Assembly (NCBI GenBank): GCA_017379075.1
Contig: JAFNXL010000039.1
Span: 1 to 54,780, forward strand
Source of the DNA: Bacteroidaceae bacterium
GTDB lineage: Bacteria > Bacteroidota > Bacteroidia > Bacteroidales > Bacteroidaceae
Direction: 5' to 3'
Length of the DNA: 54,780 nucleotides
A model generated the notes under the pieces. The model saw nothing but the letters and a program-made list of their open reading frames with translations, did no database searches and was not told where the DNA came from. The position numbers were made by a program, and so were the translations under genes. Shown here piece by piece: positions 25,134 through 34,729 of the stretch (its first letter is position 1; every line of letters begins with the position of its first letter).

Positions 25134-26531
25134 CTATCGCAGGAAAAAATCCACCAGGAAATAGGTTACCAGGGCCATCAGCCAACCGAAGAGCACCTTG
25201 CCCGAGATGTGACGCACATACCACAGGAAGGTAACATCCTCGTTTTTCATGAGTGCATAGCCCGACGTATTGCCGATGGGCAACAGACAACCACCCACAC
25301 ATCCGCTCAGCGCAATCAGATGCCAATACTGGCCGTTCTGCGTAAAGCTGCGGGCATACTCAGACATGCCTTCCACTTCCGGAACCAGAGAATATATACT
25401 GATTCCTGAAAGCACCAGGGATATGTTATCCATCAAGGCGCTGATGAGTCCTGTAGCCACAGACATGATATAGATATTGTGGATATAGTGGTCTGCCCAA
25501 AGTGCCAACTGACGCATGGCGCCAATTTCAATGAGCACGCCCACACACAATGCTATTCCCACAAAGAACATGATGGTCTGTAACACCTGATACTGCAATG
25601 AACGGCTACTACTGATGGTGATGGGCTGCTCGCTCATAATGGCGCGGCGGTTCACAATCTCGTTGACCACCCACAGCACGCCCAGCACGCACAATGCTCC
25701 CAGGAATGGAGGCAGGTATGTGATGCGGTGGAAGGTGGGGATGAACCACAGACCGCCAATGCCGATAATCAGCATAATCAGGCGCTGCCATGCAGGAAGG
25801 CTGCAGTCGTCGCCACGGAACATGATGCGGGACCTTACCAAGTCCACCGTTTCGGGCAACTTGCGTCCAATCAGCAGCACAGGAATGGCTGTGGCCACCA
25901 ATGCCGGCAGCACAAGCGCACCACTGAAGTTTGTGGCCGTTACCGCACCGCGCGTCCAGAGTATGAGCGAAGTGGGGTCGCCAATAACCGTAAAGCATCC
26001 GCCGCAATTGGCGGCAATCACTATAGCAGAGCCGATGTACATACGCTGGCGAGGATTGTCCACCAGCTTCTTCAGAATCATGAGCATCATCACACTGGTG
26101 GTAAGATTGTCAATATTGGCACTCAGCACAAAAGTGAAGAGCACCAGCATCCACAGCACGCGCTTGGAACTGCGCGCACGGCTCCAGTCCTTGATAAATT
26201 CAAAACAATCATTGTTGTTCAGCACCTCCACGATTGCCATTGTGGCCAAAAGGTAAATTACAATGGAACAGACCTCCACCATGTGACGGAAAAAGACATG
26301 GTCTCGGATAAAAGCCTTCGTCTGGGATAGCGAAAAGGCATTTCCACCCAGAAATTCGCTGAAGTCCTGCGCATGCATCTGCTGTATGAAACTTGTACCA
26401 GTACACATAAAGAGTATCCAACCCACCACTCCGGCAAACATCGCCACTGTGGCCTTGTTGACACGCGTAAAATGCTCGGTACAAATGAGGGCATAACCCA
26501 CCAGCATCAGAATGACAATTGCTATATACAT
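25134..26531 (-). CDS. NhaD-type Na+/H+ antiporter
   Basis: Inner-membrane transporter of 465 residues with about twelve hydrophobic segments, in the ArsB/NhaD (ion transporter) superfamily. The conserved NIDNLTTSVMM segment with an aspartate in the membrane, the ANCGGCFTVIGDPTSL motif and the later ALMDNISLVLS and GGCLLPIGNTSGYA motifs match NhaD. It would expel sodium in exchange for protons. This fits a cell whose Rnf pump a few kilobases away may move sodium, although the two are not in one operon. The start has a TAAATTTG box at 26556-26563. An alternative name from weaker relatives would be SLC13-family or arsenite permease. Confidence 0.85.
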   Translation of the reverse strand: MYIAIVILMLVGYALICTEHFTRVNKATVAMFAGVVGWILFMCTGTSFIQQMHAQDFSEFLGGNAFSLSQTKAFIRDHVFFRHMVEVCSIVIYLLATMAIVEVLNNNDCFEFIKDWSRARSSKRVLWMLVLFTFVLSANIDNLTTSVMMLMILKKLVDNPRQRMYIGSAIVIAANCGGCFTVIGDPTSLILWTRGAVTATNFSGALVLPALVATAIPVLLIGRKLPETVDLVRSRIMFRGDDCSLPAWQRLIMLIIGIGGLWFIPTFHRITYLPPFLGALCVLGVLWVVNEIVNRRAIMSEQPITISSSRSLQYQVLQTIMFFVGIALCVGVLIEIGAMRQLALWADHYIHNIYIMSVATGLISALMDNISLVLSGISIYSLVPEVEGMSEYARSFTQNGQYWHLIALSGCVGGCLLPIGNTSGYALMKNEDVTFLWYVRHISGKVLFGWLMALVTYFLVDFFLR

Positions 26532-26555
26532 ATCCTTTTATTGTCTTTTTCATTA

Positions 26556-26563
26556 CAAATTTA
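26556..26563 (-). promoter_or_regulatory. -7 box of the antiporter gene
   Basis: TAAATTTG on the minus strand, 25 bases before the ATG. It is divergent from the promoter at 26595-26625. Confidence 0.45.
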
Positions 26564-26594
26564 GTCAATTATTTTCAAACGGAAAAAGAATACC

Positions 26595-26625
26595 TTGTTT
26601 TATTTATATAAAAAGACTAAATTTG
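26595..26625 (+). promoter_or_regulatory. Bacteroidetes promoter of the 26648 gene
   Basis: TTG (26595-26597) and TAAATTTG (26618-26625) are separated by 20 bp, a full consensus match. The ATG is 22 bases downstream. Confidence 0.6.
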
Positions 26626-26647
26626 CGCCATAAAAGCACATCAGACA

Positions 26648-27169
26648 ATGAAAAGAACAGCGTCATTCCTCCTTATTGCAGCACTTTTCTCCCTAAAAAG
26701 TGTATGCCAGAGCGTATGGATTCAGGTAGCGGACAATGCCGTCCCCTTGAAAGCCGAACAGACCCAGACGGAAACCAAGCCGGGATGGAAAATCGTGGAC
26801 ATCAAGACAAAGGACAGACAGATACATTACCTCTGGGGTTCGCGCGCCACACAAATGGCCGACAACGCATCCCCCACTCTCTTCATCTATCCCGATGAGA
26901 AGGAGACGCTGACCGACTATGCCCTTGTCCGCGTCAGACGCCGCAAACAGTACCGCCAACTCATGAAATCGCCCTTGGAAAAGAACGAATATACGCGCTT
27001 CCTTCCCGAACATTTTGACATCCGTCCCGCAGCCGGAATCGGCTTTGCCTGCACGCCCCGCAAACCGCTGCCCGTGGGCGAATACATTGTGGTCTACCTG
27101 AAGCAGAAGCCCGTGGGCGATGCCGGCGACTACATGGTCCACGCCTTTTCCGTGAGGGAAGCAAAGTAA
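26648..27169 (+). CDS. Exported protein of unknown function
   Basis: Protein of 173 residues that I do not recognise. It starts with a clear signal peptide (MKRTASFLLIAALFSLKSVCQ) without a fitting lipobox, so it is probably periplasmic. The mature part has several short beta-like strands (SVWIQVA, PTLFIYP, YALVRVRRRKQYR), basic and proline-rich turns, and a C-terminal PLPVGEYIVVYLKQKP strand pair that resembles an immunoglobulin-like edge. The promoter at 26595 and the lack of close same-strand neighbours make it a single-gene unit. Reading quality is good: codon use matches the surrounding genes, and the Bacteroidetes promoter lies just upstream. Confidence 0.75.
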   Translation: MKRTASFLLIAALFSLKSVCQSVWIQVADNAVPLKAEQTQTETKPGWKIVDIKTKDRQIHYLWGSRATQMADNASPTLFIYPDEKETLTDYALVRVRRRKQYRQLMKSPLEKNEYTRFLPEHFDIRPAAGIGFACTPRKPLPVGEYIVVYLKQKPVGDAGDYMVHAFSVREAK

Positions 27170-27207
27170 CGATTTTGAACAAATATCTCGACATTGCAGA
27201 GAAACTT

Positions 27208-27236
27208 TTGCAAGATAACTGAAAAAGTTATATTTG
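27208..27236 (+). promoter_or_regulatory. Bacteroidetes promoter before the small ORF at 27253
   Basis: TTG (27208-27210) and TATATTTG (27229-27236) with 18 bp between them match the consensus. The transcript would begin about ten bases before the TTG codon at 27253. Confidence 0.5.
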
Positions 27237-27252
27237 TGTACTACAAAGAGCA

Positions 27253-27435
27253 TTGGCCTTCATTGACAAACACGGCAGTATCAGCCTATATCAGTACTGC
27301 CGAATTAACCGGATGTCGCGCAGTAGCGCCTCTCGCGAGCTAAACATCTTTTGCCAAGACCCCGAGAGTGGCATTATAGGCAACGGAAGCGCTCCGCACA
27401 AGACTTGGGTCAGAAACAGAAATTCAAATGGGTAA
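27253..27435 (+). CDS. Possible small winged-helix protein, TTG start
   Basis: Open frame of 60 codons that begins with TTG; no ATG is available. The product starts with an AFIDKHGSISLYQYCR helix, then MSRSSASRELNIFCQDPESG and a short GNGSAPHKTWVR wing. This pattern (helix, SR..ASREL recognition-type helix, GI.G wing) resembles a minimal winged helix. It has its own promoter ending 16 bases upstream and a terminator directly after, which argues for a real transcript. It may instead be a remnant of a larger DNA-binding protein or a small RNA gene. I do not recognise a named family. Confidence 0.4.
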   Translation: MAFIDKHGSISLYQYCRINRMSRSSASRELNIFCQDPESGIIGNGSAPHKTWVRNRNSNG

Positions 27436-27441
27436 AATAAT

Positions 27442-27471
27442 AAAGGTGTGCCCCGCAAAGGACACACCTTT
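27442..27471. terminator. Terminator between the small ORF and the epimerase-like lipoprotein
   Basis: AAAGGTGTG (27442-27450) and CACACCTTT (27463-27471) form a 9-bp stem with A and T tracts on both sides, so it can act on both converging transcripts. Confidence 0.75.
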
Positions 27472-27501
27472 ATTTATGATGTAACTACCCTAAGAGTGGG
27501 A

Positions 27502-28443
27502 TTATTCAGAAAGACCCTTGAGGTACTCAATGCTCATCTGGATGCATTCCAGAGGAGTCTTCTGCAAGCTGGGGTTGTCCTGCTCAACAACGAGCCACTT
27601 GCTTCCGTTTTCCTGAGCAGCGATGATGATTGAGGGGATGTCCTGAACACCGGTTCCGAGGGGACGGAACTCGAACGCGCTGGCGGGCTTGGCCTCACCT
27701 TCGTTCAGACCGATGAGTGCGTAGGGGTCGCCTTCCATCTCGCCTTCCTTGTAGTAGTCCTTCAGGTGAACAACGGGTGCACGGCCGGTGTACTTCTTCA
27801 GATACTCAACAGGCTCGTAACCAGCATACTTAACCCAGCACATGTCCAGCTCGGTTTGCAGCAGGTTGGCAGGCACGTTCTCGTACATATAGTCAAGACC
27901 AGGCTGACCGCTCTCCAGCTTGTTGAACTCGAAGTCGTGGTTGTGATAGAGCAGAGTCAGACCTGCGGCAGTAGCCTTCTCGCCAATGGCCTTGATTTCC
28001 TCAATCATCTGCATGAACAGCTCGCCGTTGGGACGACGTTCCTCGGTAACGTAAGGCACAACGATGTACTCGCATCCAATAGCCTTGTAGTCGGCGATAA
28101 CCTTGTCCACATCAGCCAGCATGTCAGCCAGGGGCACGTGAGCCGAAACTGCGTCCAGACCCAGAGAGTCGCACCAATGCTTCACCTGCTCGGGAGCGTT
28201 GCCGAAGAGTCCGGCAAACTCAACACCGTCATAGCCCATTCCCTTAACCTTGGCAAGGGTTCCCACGAAATCGGCCTCCATGTCACCGCGAACGCTATAG
28301 AGCTGAACGGCGATGGGGAGTTCCACTTTTACAGCCACGCATGCACTGTCAGCGCAGGCGCTGTCACACTTCTTGGTGCCATTGCCACAAGACATCATTG
28401 CCGCTACGGCAAGTGCACCTACGAAAAACTTTGTAAATTTCAT
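27502..28443 (-). CDS. Sugar phosphate isomerase/epimerase-like lipoprotein
   Basis: Protein of 313 residues that starts with a lipoprotein signal (MKFTKFFVGALAVAAMMSCGN, acylated cysteine C19). A short cysteine-rich stretch (KKCDSACADSACVAV) follows, then an AP-endonuclease-2/xylose-isomerase-like TIM barrel. Family marks are LPIAVQLYSVRGDM, GYDGVEFAG, LLYHNHDFEF with its histidines, ELDMCWVKYAG and HLKDYY, which supply metal ligands in such barrels. Exported lipoproteins of this family are common in Bacteroidetes; their substrates are mostly undefined, probably sugars or inositols released outside the cell. It has a consensus promoter at 28494-28525. Confidence 0.85.
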   Translation of the reverse strand: MKFTKFFVGALAVAAMMSCGNGTKKCDSACADSACVAVKVELPIAVQLYSVRGDMEADFVGTLAKVKGMGYDGVEFAGLFGNAPEQVKHWCDSLGLDAVSAHVPLADMLADVDKVIADYKAIGCEYIVVPYVTEERRPNGELFMQMIEEIKAIGEKATAAGLTLLYHNHDFEFNKLESGQPGLDYMYENVPANLLQTELDMCWVKYAGYEPVEYLKKYTGRAPVVHLKDYYKEGEMEGDPYALIGLNEGEAKPASAFEFRPLGTGVQDIPSIIIAAQENGSKWLVVEQDNPSLQKTPLECIQMSIEYLKGLSE

Positions 28444-28493
28444 AAAACTAAAAAATTATATTAATAAAGTCTATTTTCCGTTAAAAATCCTTG

Positions 28494-28525
28494 CAAAGGT
28501 ACAAAACGATATTGTAAATAGCAAA
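28494..28525 (-). promoter_or_regulatory. Bacteroidetes promoter of the epimerase-like lipoprotein
   Basis: On the minus strand TACCTTTG (28494-28501) follows TTTG (28522-28525) with 20 bp between. Confidence 0.6.
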
Positions 28526-28578
28526 AAAAACGGGTGGTTTATATCGTTATACGCCTCTTTGTCATTGTATTTAACACA

Positions 28579-28603
28579 AAAAGGAGGCGCTACACCTCCT
28601 TTT
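28579..28603. terminator. Terminator after the DUF3472 gene
   Basis: AAAAGGAGG (28579-28587) and CCTCCTTTT (28595-28603) form a 9-bp stem with a 7-nt loop, flanked by A and T runs. It separates the minus-strand DUF3472 gene from the next minus-strand promoter. Confidence 0.8.
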
Positions 28604-28641
28604 TTTATTTTGACTTTCAGCGCTCCAATGCGTTGGGGCGG

Positions 28642-30069
28642 TTATTTGCTCAGGTCGTCCGTGGAGCCAGCCAGCTGGATCAAGGCCTTGAGGTCGATCT
28701 CGGGAGCCTTGCCGTTGCCCTTACGCTCAAACTGTGTGCCGTAGGCGGTGCATTCGTTGATGTAACCGATGTTGCGCAGATAGAAGTTGCCCTCTGCTGT
28801 GACACCACCCGAAAAGTCGCGACGGAACTCGTCCCGTCCGGTGCCATCGCAGGTGAAAGTACCCTTCAGCAGCTCGTTCCAGTTGCCATCCTTGTCGCGC
28901 ATCCACTGCGAGGGGAACTGAACGCTTTGGGGAATCCATCCGTTCTCGGGCTTGAAGTTCTCGCTGAAGGAATAGGCGCCCTTGTAATAGGTCTGAATGC
29001 CGGGACGGCGGATTTCGGCCAGGAACACCCATCCTTCATCGCCACGGAACCAACCTGTATAAAGAGAAGCGCCGGTGGCTTTACCATTCTTGTACTCTGG
29101 GCGTACTCTCACCAAAGTGGCATAAGTGCGTCCGGCCTCCCAGTCATAGCGGAAGAAGTTCTGCACGCCTGAGCCTTCGTGGCTGTAGGCATTTGACTTC
29201 ACACCCTCGCCAGAGCGCACCAGCTCCGCAATGAGTCCCTTTTCGGTGTCGGTGTCCCAAACAGAGAACAGGGCCATGCGGGTCTTGCCCTTCTCAATAG
29301 GCTGGATTCCCATGTAGAATCCGTCGCCACCGGTAAGCATAAAATAAGCACCAGTAACGTCCTCGCCAACCGGCACAAAGACCTCGTTGTAGAAGTATTC
29401 GGTGTTCTCCGGCGTATGCCAGTTAAAATGACAAGAGGGACCACGACGGATGAAATGGGGCACCTGGTTCTTCACGTCCTCTTCGGATACAAACACAAGC
29501 TTTTCGCTGGTCTTTGCGGTGAGGTTGCCCACACCCTCTCCAGCAGCGAGCAGATGGCTGAAGGCGGGATAGCTGGCAGCAGTGGTGCTGACGGGCTCAA
29601 TGTCAACACGAACGTGTCCGGGAGTCTTCACATCTACCTCGCCAATGTAATATGACATCTCGGCATCGGCATCAGACACTTTCAGCGTGAAGCTCTCGCC
29701 ACAGCACTTTACCTTGAGTACAGACTCGCCCTGGGGCACATCGGCGGCACGCAAACCGAGCTGCAGTTTGCCGGTGAAGGCGGTGTAGAAATAAACGGAC
29801 ACCTGGTGCGCCACCTCCTGCTGGTATGAGGGAAGCCATGCACCGGGAATCATCTCTGCATCGTTGGGCAGGCTGTAACCGTTGGCAATGATGTTGTTCG
29901 CAAACGCAGGCGTAACCTTGGAAGCCGAATCCAAAGGAGTGACATAGGCATTGCACTTGAAGGGAATCTCCAGGCTGAGTTCCTGAACGGAAGGTTTGCA
30001 TCCGGCAAGCGCGCCGGCCAGCAAAGTACCGCAAACGAGGGTGCGGAAAAGACTTGAAACTTTTTTCAT
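28642..30069 (-). CDS. DUF3472 (and DUF5077-like) lipoprotein
   Basis: Surface or periplasmic lipoprotein of 475 residues. I start it at 30069 because MKKVSSLFRTLVCGTLLAGALAGC is a clear lipoprotein signal; a start 21 codons upstream would overlap the promoter. The first half (after the signal, about 25-160) looks like DUF5077, a beta-sandwich often found before DUF3472. The second half has the DUF3472 pattern: HFNWHTPENTEYFYNEVFVP, YFMLTGGDGFYMGIQ, VWDTDTEKG and the GYINECTAYGTQFERKGNG end. Family members occur next to carbohydrate-degrading genes, but no activity is known. The TATCTTTG box at 30100-30107 serves as promoter. Confidence 0.85.
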   Translation of the reverse strand: MKKVSSLFRTLVCGTLLAGALAGCKPSVQELSLEIPFKCNAYVTPLDSASKVTPAFANNIIANGYSLPNDAEMIPGAWLPSYQQEVAHQVSVYFYTAFTGKLQLGLRAADVPQGESVLKVKCCGESFTLKVSDADAEMSYYIGEVDVKTPGHVRVDIEPVSTTAASYPAFSHLLAAGEGVGNLTAKTSEKLVFVSEEDVKNQVPHFIRRGPSCHFNWHTPENTEYFYNEVFVPVGEDVTGAYFMLTGGDGFYMGIQPIEKGKTRMALFSVWDTDTEKGLIAELVRSGEGVKSNAYSHEGSGVQNFFRYDWEAGRTYATLVRVRPEYKNGKATGASLYTGWFRGDEGWVFLAEIRRPGIQTYYKGAYSFSENFKPENGWIPQSVQFPSQWMRDKDGNWNELLKGTFTCDGTGRDEFRRDFSGGVTAEGNFYLRNIGYINECTAYGTQFERKGNGKAPEIDLKALIQLAGSTDDLSK

Positions 30070-30099
30070 AAAATAAATTTGTTTATTGGATTGATGCTG

Positions 30100-30132
30100 C
30101 AAAGATAGTCTATTTTTGGCAATCCGACACAA
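30100..30132 (-). promoter_or_regulatory. Bacteroidetes promoter of the DUF3472 gene
   Basis: TATCTTTG (30100-30107, minus) with TTG at 30130-30132, 22 bp apart. It lies where an upstream in-frame start would be translated, which argues for the start at 30069. Confidence 0.5.
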
Positions 30133-30274
30133 AACGAGATATTATTTGCATCTAAAGACTGCTTTTTTTAATTAATGTGTGGAAAACCGGCAGAATAATT
30201 CGCCTTTTTCTCGTCAGGCACAAATTCAAAAAAGTGCAAATGTCCATAATTCATAGAATTATACTTGCAACATG

Positions 30275-30305
30275 GATAATAATCCGAAAAAAAGTAGTAA
30301 CTTTG
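30275..30305 (+). promoter_or_regulatory. Bacteroidetes promoter of the GH73-LysM gene
   Basis: TTG (30275-30277) and TAACTTTG (30298-30305) are 20 bp apart. The ATG at 30327 is 21 bases downstream, and any in-frame start before 30305 is excluded. Confidence 0.6.
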
Positions 30306-30326
30306 TACGCAAATTCCAATTCAGTC

Positions 30327-31238
30327 ATGCAAAAGTTGCAAAAAATCATTTTTTTACTGTTTCTTCTCATATCCTGCCCCAGCCTTTGGGCACAGACCAC
30401 CAACCAAGCCTATTGGTCGTACATTGACCAGTACAAAGGCATGGCCATAGACCAGATGCAGCGCTACCGTATTCCCGCCAGTATCACACTGGCCCAGGGT
30501 CTGCTCGAAAGCAATGCCGGACGCAGCACGCTTGCCACCCAGGCCAACAACCACTTCGGCATCAAGGTTGGCGGGTCATGGACGGGACCGTATGTGCTGC
30601 GCAATGACGACGCGCCCAATGAGAAGTTCCGCAAATACCGCTCGGCGGCGGAAAGCTATGAGGACCACTCCAAGTTTCTGCAAGGGAAACGTTACCAGGG
30701 CCTGTTCCAGCTGAGCATCACCGACTACAAGGGATGGGCTCACGGACTGAAGGCTGCAGGATATGCCACCGCCCCCCAGTATGCCTATTCGCTCATCAGC
30801 CTTATCGAACGCTTCAACCTGATGCAGTTTGACACGCAGGAAGCGAAACCCGCCAAGCGGACGAAGAACTGGAAAAGCGAATTCTTTGACCGCCACAACG
30901 TCTACCGCAACAACAAGAACTACTTCATCGTTGTGGAGCTGGGCGACGACATGGCCACAATCAGCAAGGCCACGGGCGTAAGCTTGAGAAAGCTGTACAG
31001 CTACAATGAACTCAGCCCAGACTATGCCCCCACCCAAGGCGATATCATTTACCTGATGAAGAAGAAAAAGTCGGCATCAAAGCAATTCAAGGACAACCCC
31101 ATCCATATTGTGGACTACAACCAGAGCATGCACGACATAGCGCAGCTCTACGGCATGCGACTGGAAAACCTGTACAAACTGAACCATCTGGACGCAGACT
31201 ACACTCCCCAAATCGGAGACATCCTGCGCATTAGATAA
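30327..31238 (+). CDS. N-acetylglucosaminidase (GH73) with two LysM domains
   Basis: Exported peptidoglycan hydrolase of 303 residues. The signal peptide is MQKLQKIIFLLFLLISCPSLWAQ. The glucosaminidase domain (about 27-180) has the catalytic glutamate E61 in LAQGLLESNAGRS and the NNHFGIK motif that follows it in this family. Two LysM repeats at about 205-250 and 258-303 (each ending QGDIIYL or IGDILRI) bind the glycan strand. The ATG at 30327 is chosen because the promoter lies at 30275-30305. A role in cell separation or wall remodelling is likely. The ABC-F gene follows after 44 bases without a visible promoter. Confidence 0.9.
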   Translation: MQKLQKIIFLLFLLISCPSLWAQTTNQAYWSYIDQYKGMAIDQMQRYRIPASITLAQGLLESNAGRSTLATQANNHFGIKVGGSWTGPYVLRNDDAPNEKFRKYRSAAESYEDHSKFLQGKRYQGLFQLSITDYKGWAHGLKAAGYATAPQYAYSLISLIERFNLMQFDTQEAKPAKRTKNWKSEFFDRHNVYRNNKNYFIVVELGDDMATISKATGVSLRKLYSYNELSPDYAPTQGDIIYLMKKKKSASKQFKDNPIHIVDYNQSMHDIAQLYGMRLENLYKLNHLDADYTPQIGDILRIR

Positions 31239-31243
31239 AATAA

Positions 31244-32899
<1,656 letters not shown>

Positions 32900-32947
32900 G
32901 AATCAGTTTTGACTTGTTAAAAATTTAACTCAATAAAAAACTAAGTT

Positions 32948-32964
32948 TTGGCACGCATTTTGTA
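32948..32964 (+). promoter_or_regulatory. Sigma-54-like promoter before grpE-dnaJ
   Basis: TTGGCACGCATTTTGTA matches the sigma-54 consensus TGGCACG-N4-TTGCW except for one base (T for C in the GC pair). The GG to GT spacing is right. It would start transcription near 32975, about 18 bases before the grpE ATG. No TAnnTTTG box is seen in this gap. Usage is inferred from the motif alone. Confidence 0.45.
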
Positions 32965-32992
32965 ATAGTGCAAACAAACTTAAATTATAAAT

Positions 32993-33553
32993 ATGAGCGA
33001 AAAATTGGAAAAAGAGATTTTGGACGAGAAAGATATCCAGACACCCGCAGAGGAAACCGCCGAAACACAGACACCTGAGGAAAAGGCAGAACCCACTGCG
33101 GAAGAGCAGTTGGAGCAGGCCAAGAACGAGATTACAGAACTGAACGACAAACTGTTGCGAAAAATTGCCGAATTTGACAATTACCGCAAGAGAACGCTGA
33201 AGGAAAAGACTGAGCTGATTCTGAACGGCGGAGAAAAGATTATCACTTCCATCCTGCCCGTATTAGATGACATGGAACGCGCCATAAAGAACATGAAGAA
33301 TACTGACGATGTGGCAGCCCTGCTCGAAGGCATGGAACTGATCTTCAAGAAATTCATGGACATCCTTGAAAAGCAAGGCGTAAAGGCCATTGACACAAAG
33401 GACGCCAACTTTGACGTGGACCTTCACGAAGCCATTGCCCAACTGCCCGCGCCCTGCGATGAGATGAAAGGAAAGGTAATGGACTGCACCAAGACCGGAT
33501 ACACCCTCAACGACAAGGTTATCCGTCATTCACAAGTTGTAGTAGGACTCTAA
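32993..33553 (+). CDS. grpE: Nucleotide exchange factor GrpE
   Basis: Co-chaperone that releases ADP from DnaK. The 186-residue protein has an acidic, glutamine/glutamate-rich N-terminal arm (1-45), a long coiled coil (about 40-90, QLEQAKNEITELNDKLLRKIAEFDNYRKRT) and a C-terminal beta domain with the signature DVDLHEAIAQLPAP and the ending GYTLNDKVIRHSQVVV. Length and order are typical. It is 15 bases before dnaJ, in the usual pair, with dnaK elsewhere. A sigma-54-like element lies upstream, which would be an unusual control for a heat-shock pair. Confidence 0.96.
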   Translation: MSEKLEKEILDEKDIQTPAEETAETQTPEEKAEPTAEEQLEQAKNEITELNDKLLRKIAEFDNYRKRTLKEKTELILNGGEKIITSILPVLDDMERAIKNMKNTDDVAALLEGMELIFKKFMDILEKQGVKAIDTKDANFDVDLHEAIAQLPAPCDEMKGKVMDCTKTGYTLNDKVIRHSQVVVGL

Positions 33554-33568
33554 AAATAAGCACTCACC

Positions 33569-34729
33569 ATGGCACAGAAAAGAGATTATTACGAAGTGCT
33601 CGGCGTCAGCAAGGGAGCATCGGAGCAGGAGATAAAGAAGGCCTACAAGAAAATGGCCATCAAATACCACCCCGACAGAAACCCCGGTGACAAAGAGGCT
33701 GAAGAAAAGTTCAAGGAGGCAGCCGAGGCTTATGACGTATTGCACGACCCGCAAAAGCGCCAGCGATACGATCAGTTCGGACACGAAGGTCTGAGCGGTG
33801 CAGGCGGATTCGGCGGCGGTGCAGGCATGAACATGGATGACATTTTCAGCATGTTCGGCGACATCTTCGGCGGACACTCCGGCTTTGGTGGTTTTGGTGG
33901 TTTCGGAGGATTCGGCGGCAGCCGCGGACAGCAACGCTATAGAGGCGGCGACCTCAGACTTAAAGTCAGCCTTACACTGCAGGAAGTGGCAAGCGGCGTA
34001 ACCAAAAAGTTCAAGGTACGCAAGAAAGTGAACTGCACCCATTGCAACGGAAGCGGAAGCGAAAACGGAAAGACAGAAACCTGCTCAACTTGTCAGGGTA
34101 CCGGCTATGTAACCCGCACCGTGAACTCCATGTTCGGCCGCATGCAGACACAAAGCCCCTGCCCCACTTGTAACGGACAAGGCACAGTCATCAAGAACAA
34201 GTGTAAGGAATGTGGCGGCGAAGGCGTTGTCAATGGCGACGAGGTAATAGAGGTGCAGATTCCCGCTGGCGTGGCAGACGGAATGGTACTTACCGTTGAA
34301 GGCAAGGGCCATGCCGGAAAGATGAACGGCATCCCCGGCGACATCCAAGTGTACATTGAAGTACAAAAGCACGACGAACTTACGCGCGACAACAATAATC
34401 TTATCTACAACCTGCTGCTGGATTTGCCCACTGCCGTATTGGGCGGAACTGCAGAAATTCCCACACTCGACGGAAAGGTGAAGATAAAGATTGAGGCAGG
34501 CACACAGCCAGGCAAAATTATGCGTCTGCGCGGAAAAGGCCTGCCAAGCGTCCAGGGATACGGCTACGGCATTGGCGACCTTATCGTGAACATCGGCGTG
34601 TACATTCCGGAAACATTGCAGAAAGACGAAGTTCAAATGTTTGAAAAGATGAAGGAGAGTGACAGCTTCATCCCCAACTCCACAAGCAAGAACAACTTCT
34701 TCAACCGTTTCAAAAAGATATTCCAATGA
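33569..34729 (+). CDS. dnaJ: Chaperone protein DnaJ
   Basis: Hsp40 co-chaperone of 386 residues that delivers substrates to DnaK and stimulates its ATPase. The J domain has the HPD motif (H34-D36). A glycine/phenylalanine-rich linker (about 70-125, with [13 protein letters not shown]) follows. The zinc-binding domain carries four CxxCxGxG motifs: [24 protein letters not shown] and CKECGGEG. Two C-terminal substrate-binding domains and a phenylalanine-rich end complete a full type I DnaJ. The stop overlaps the folC start as ATGA. Confidence 0.97.
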   Translation: MAQKRDYYEVLGVSKGASEQEIKKAYKKMAIKYHPDRNPGDKEAEEKFKEAAEAYDVLHDPQKRQRYDQFGHEGLSGAGGFGGGAGMNMDDIFSMFGDIFGGHSGFGGFGGFGGFGGSRGQQRYRGGDLRLKVSLTLQEVASGVTKKFKVRKKVNCTHCNGSGSENGKTETCSTCQGTGYVTRTVNSMFGRMQTQSPCPTCNGQGTVIKNKCKECGGEGVVNGDEVIEVQIPAGVADGMVLTVEGKGHAGKMNGIPGDIQVYIEVQKHDELTRDNNNLIYNLLLDLPTAVLGGTAEIPTLDGKVKIKIEAGTQPGKIMRLRGKGLPSVQGYGYGIGDLIVNIGVYIPETLQKDEVQMFEKMKESDSFIPNSTSKNNFFNRFKKIFQ

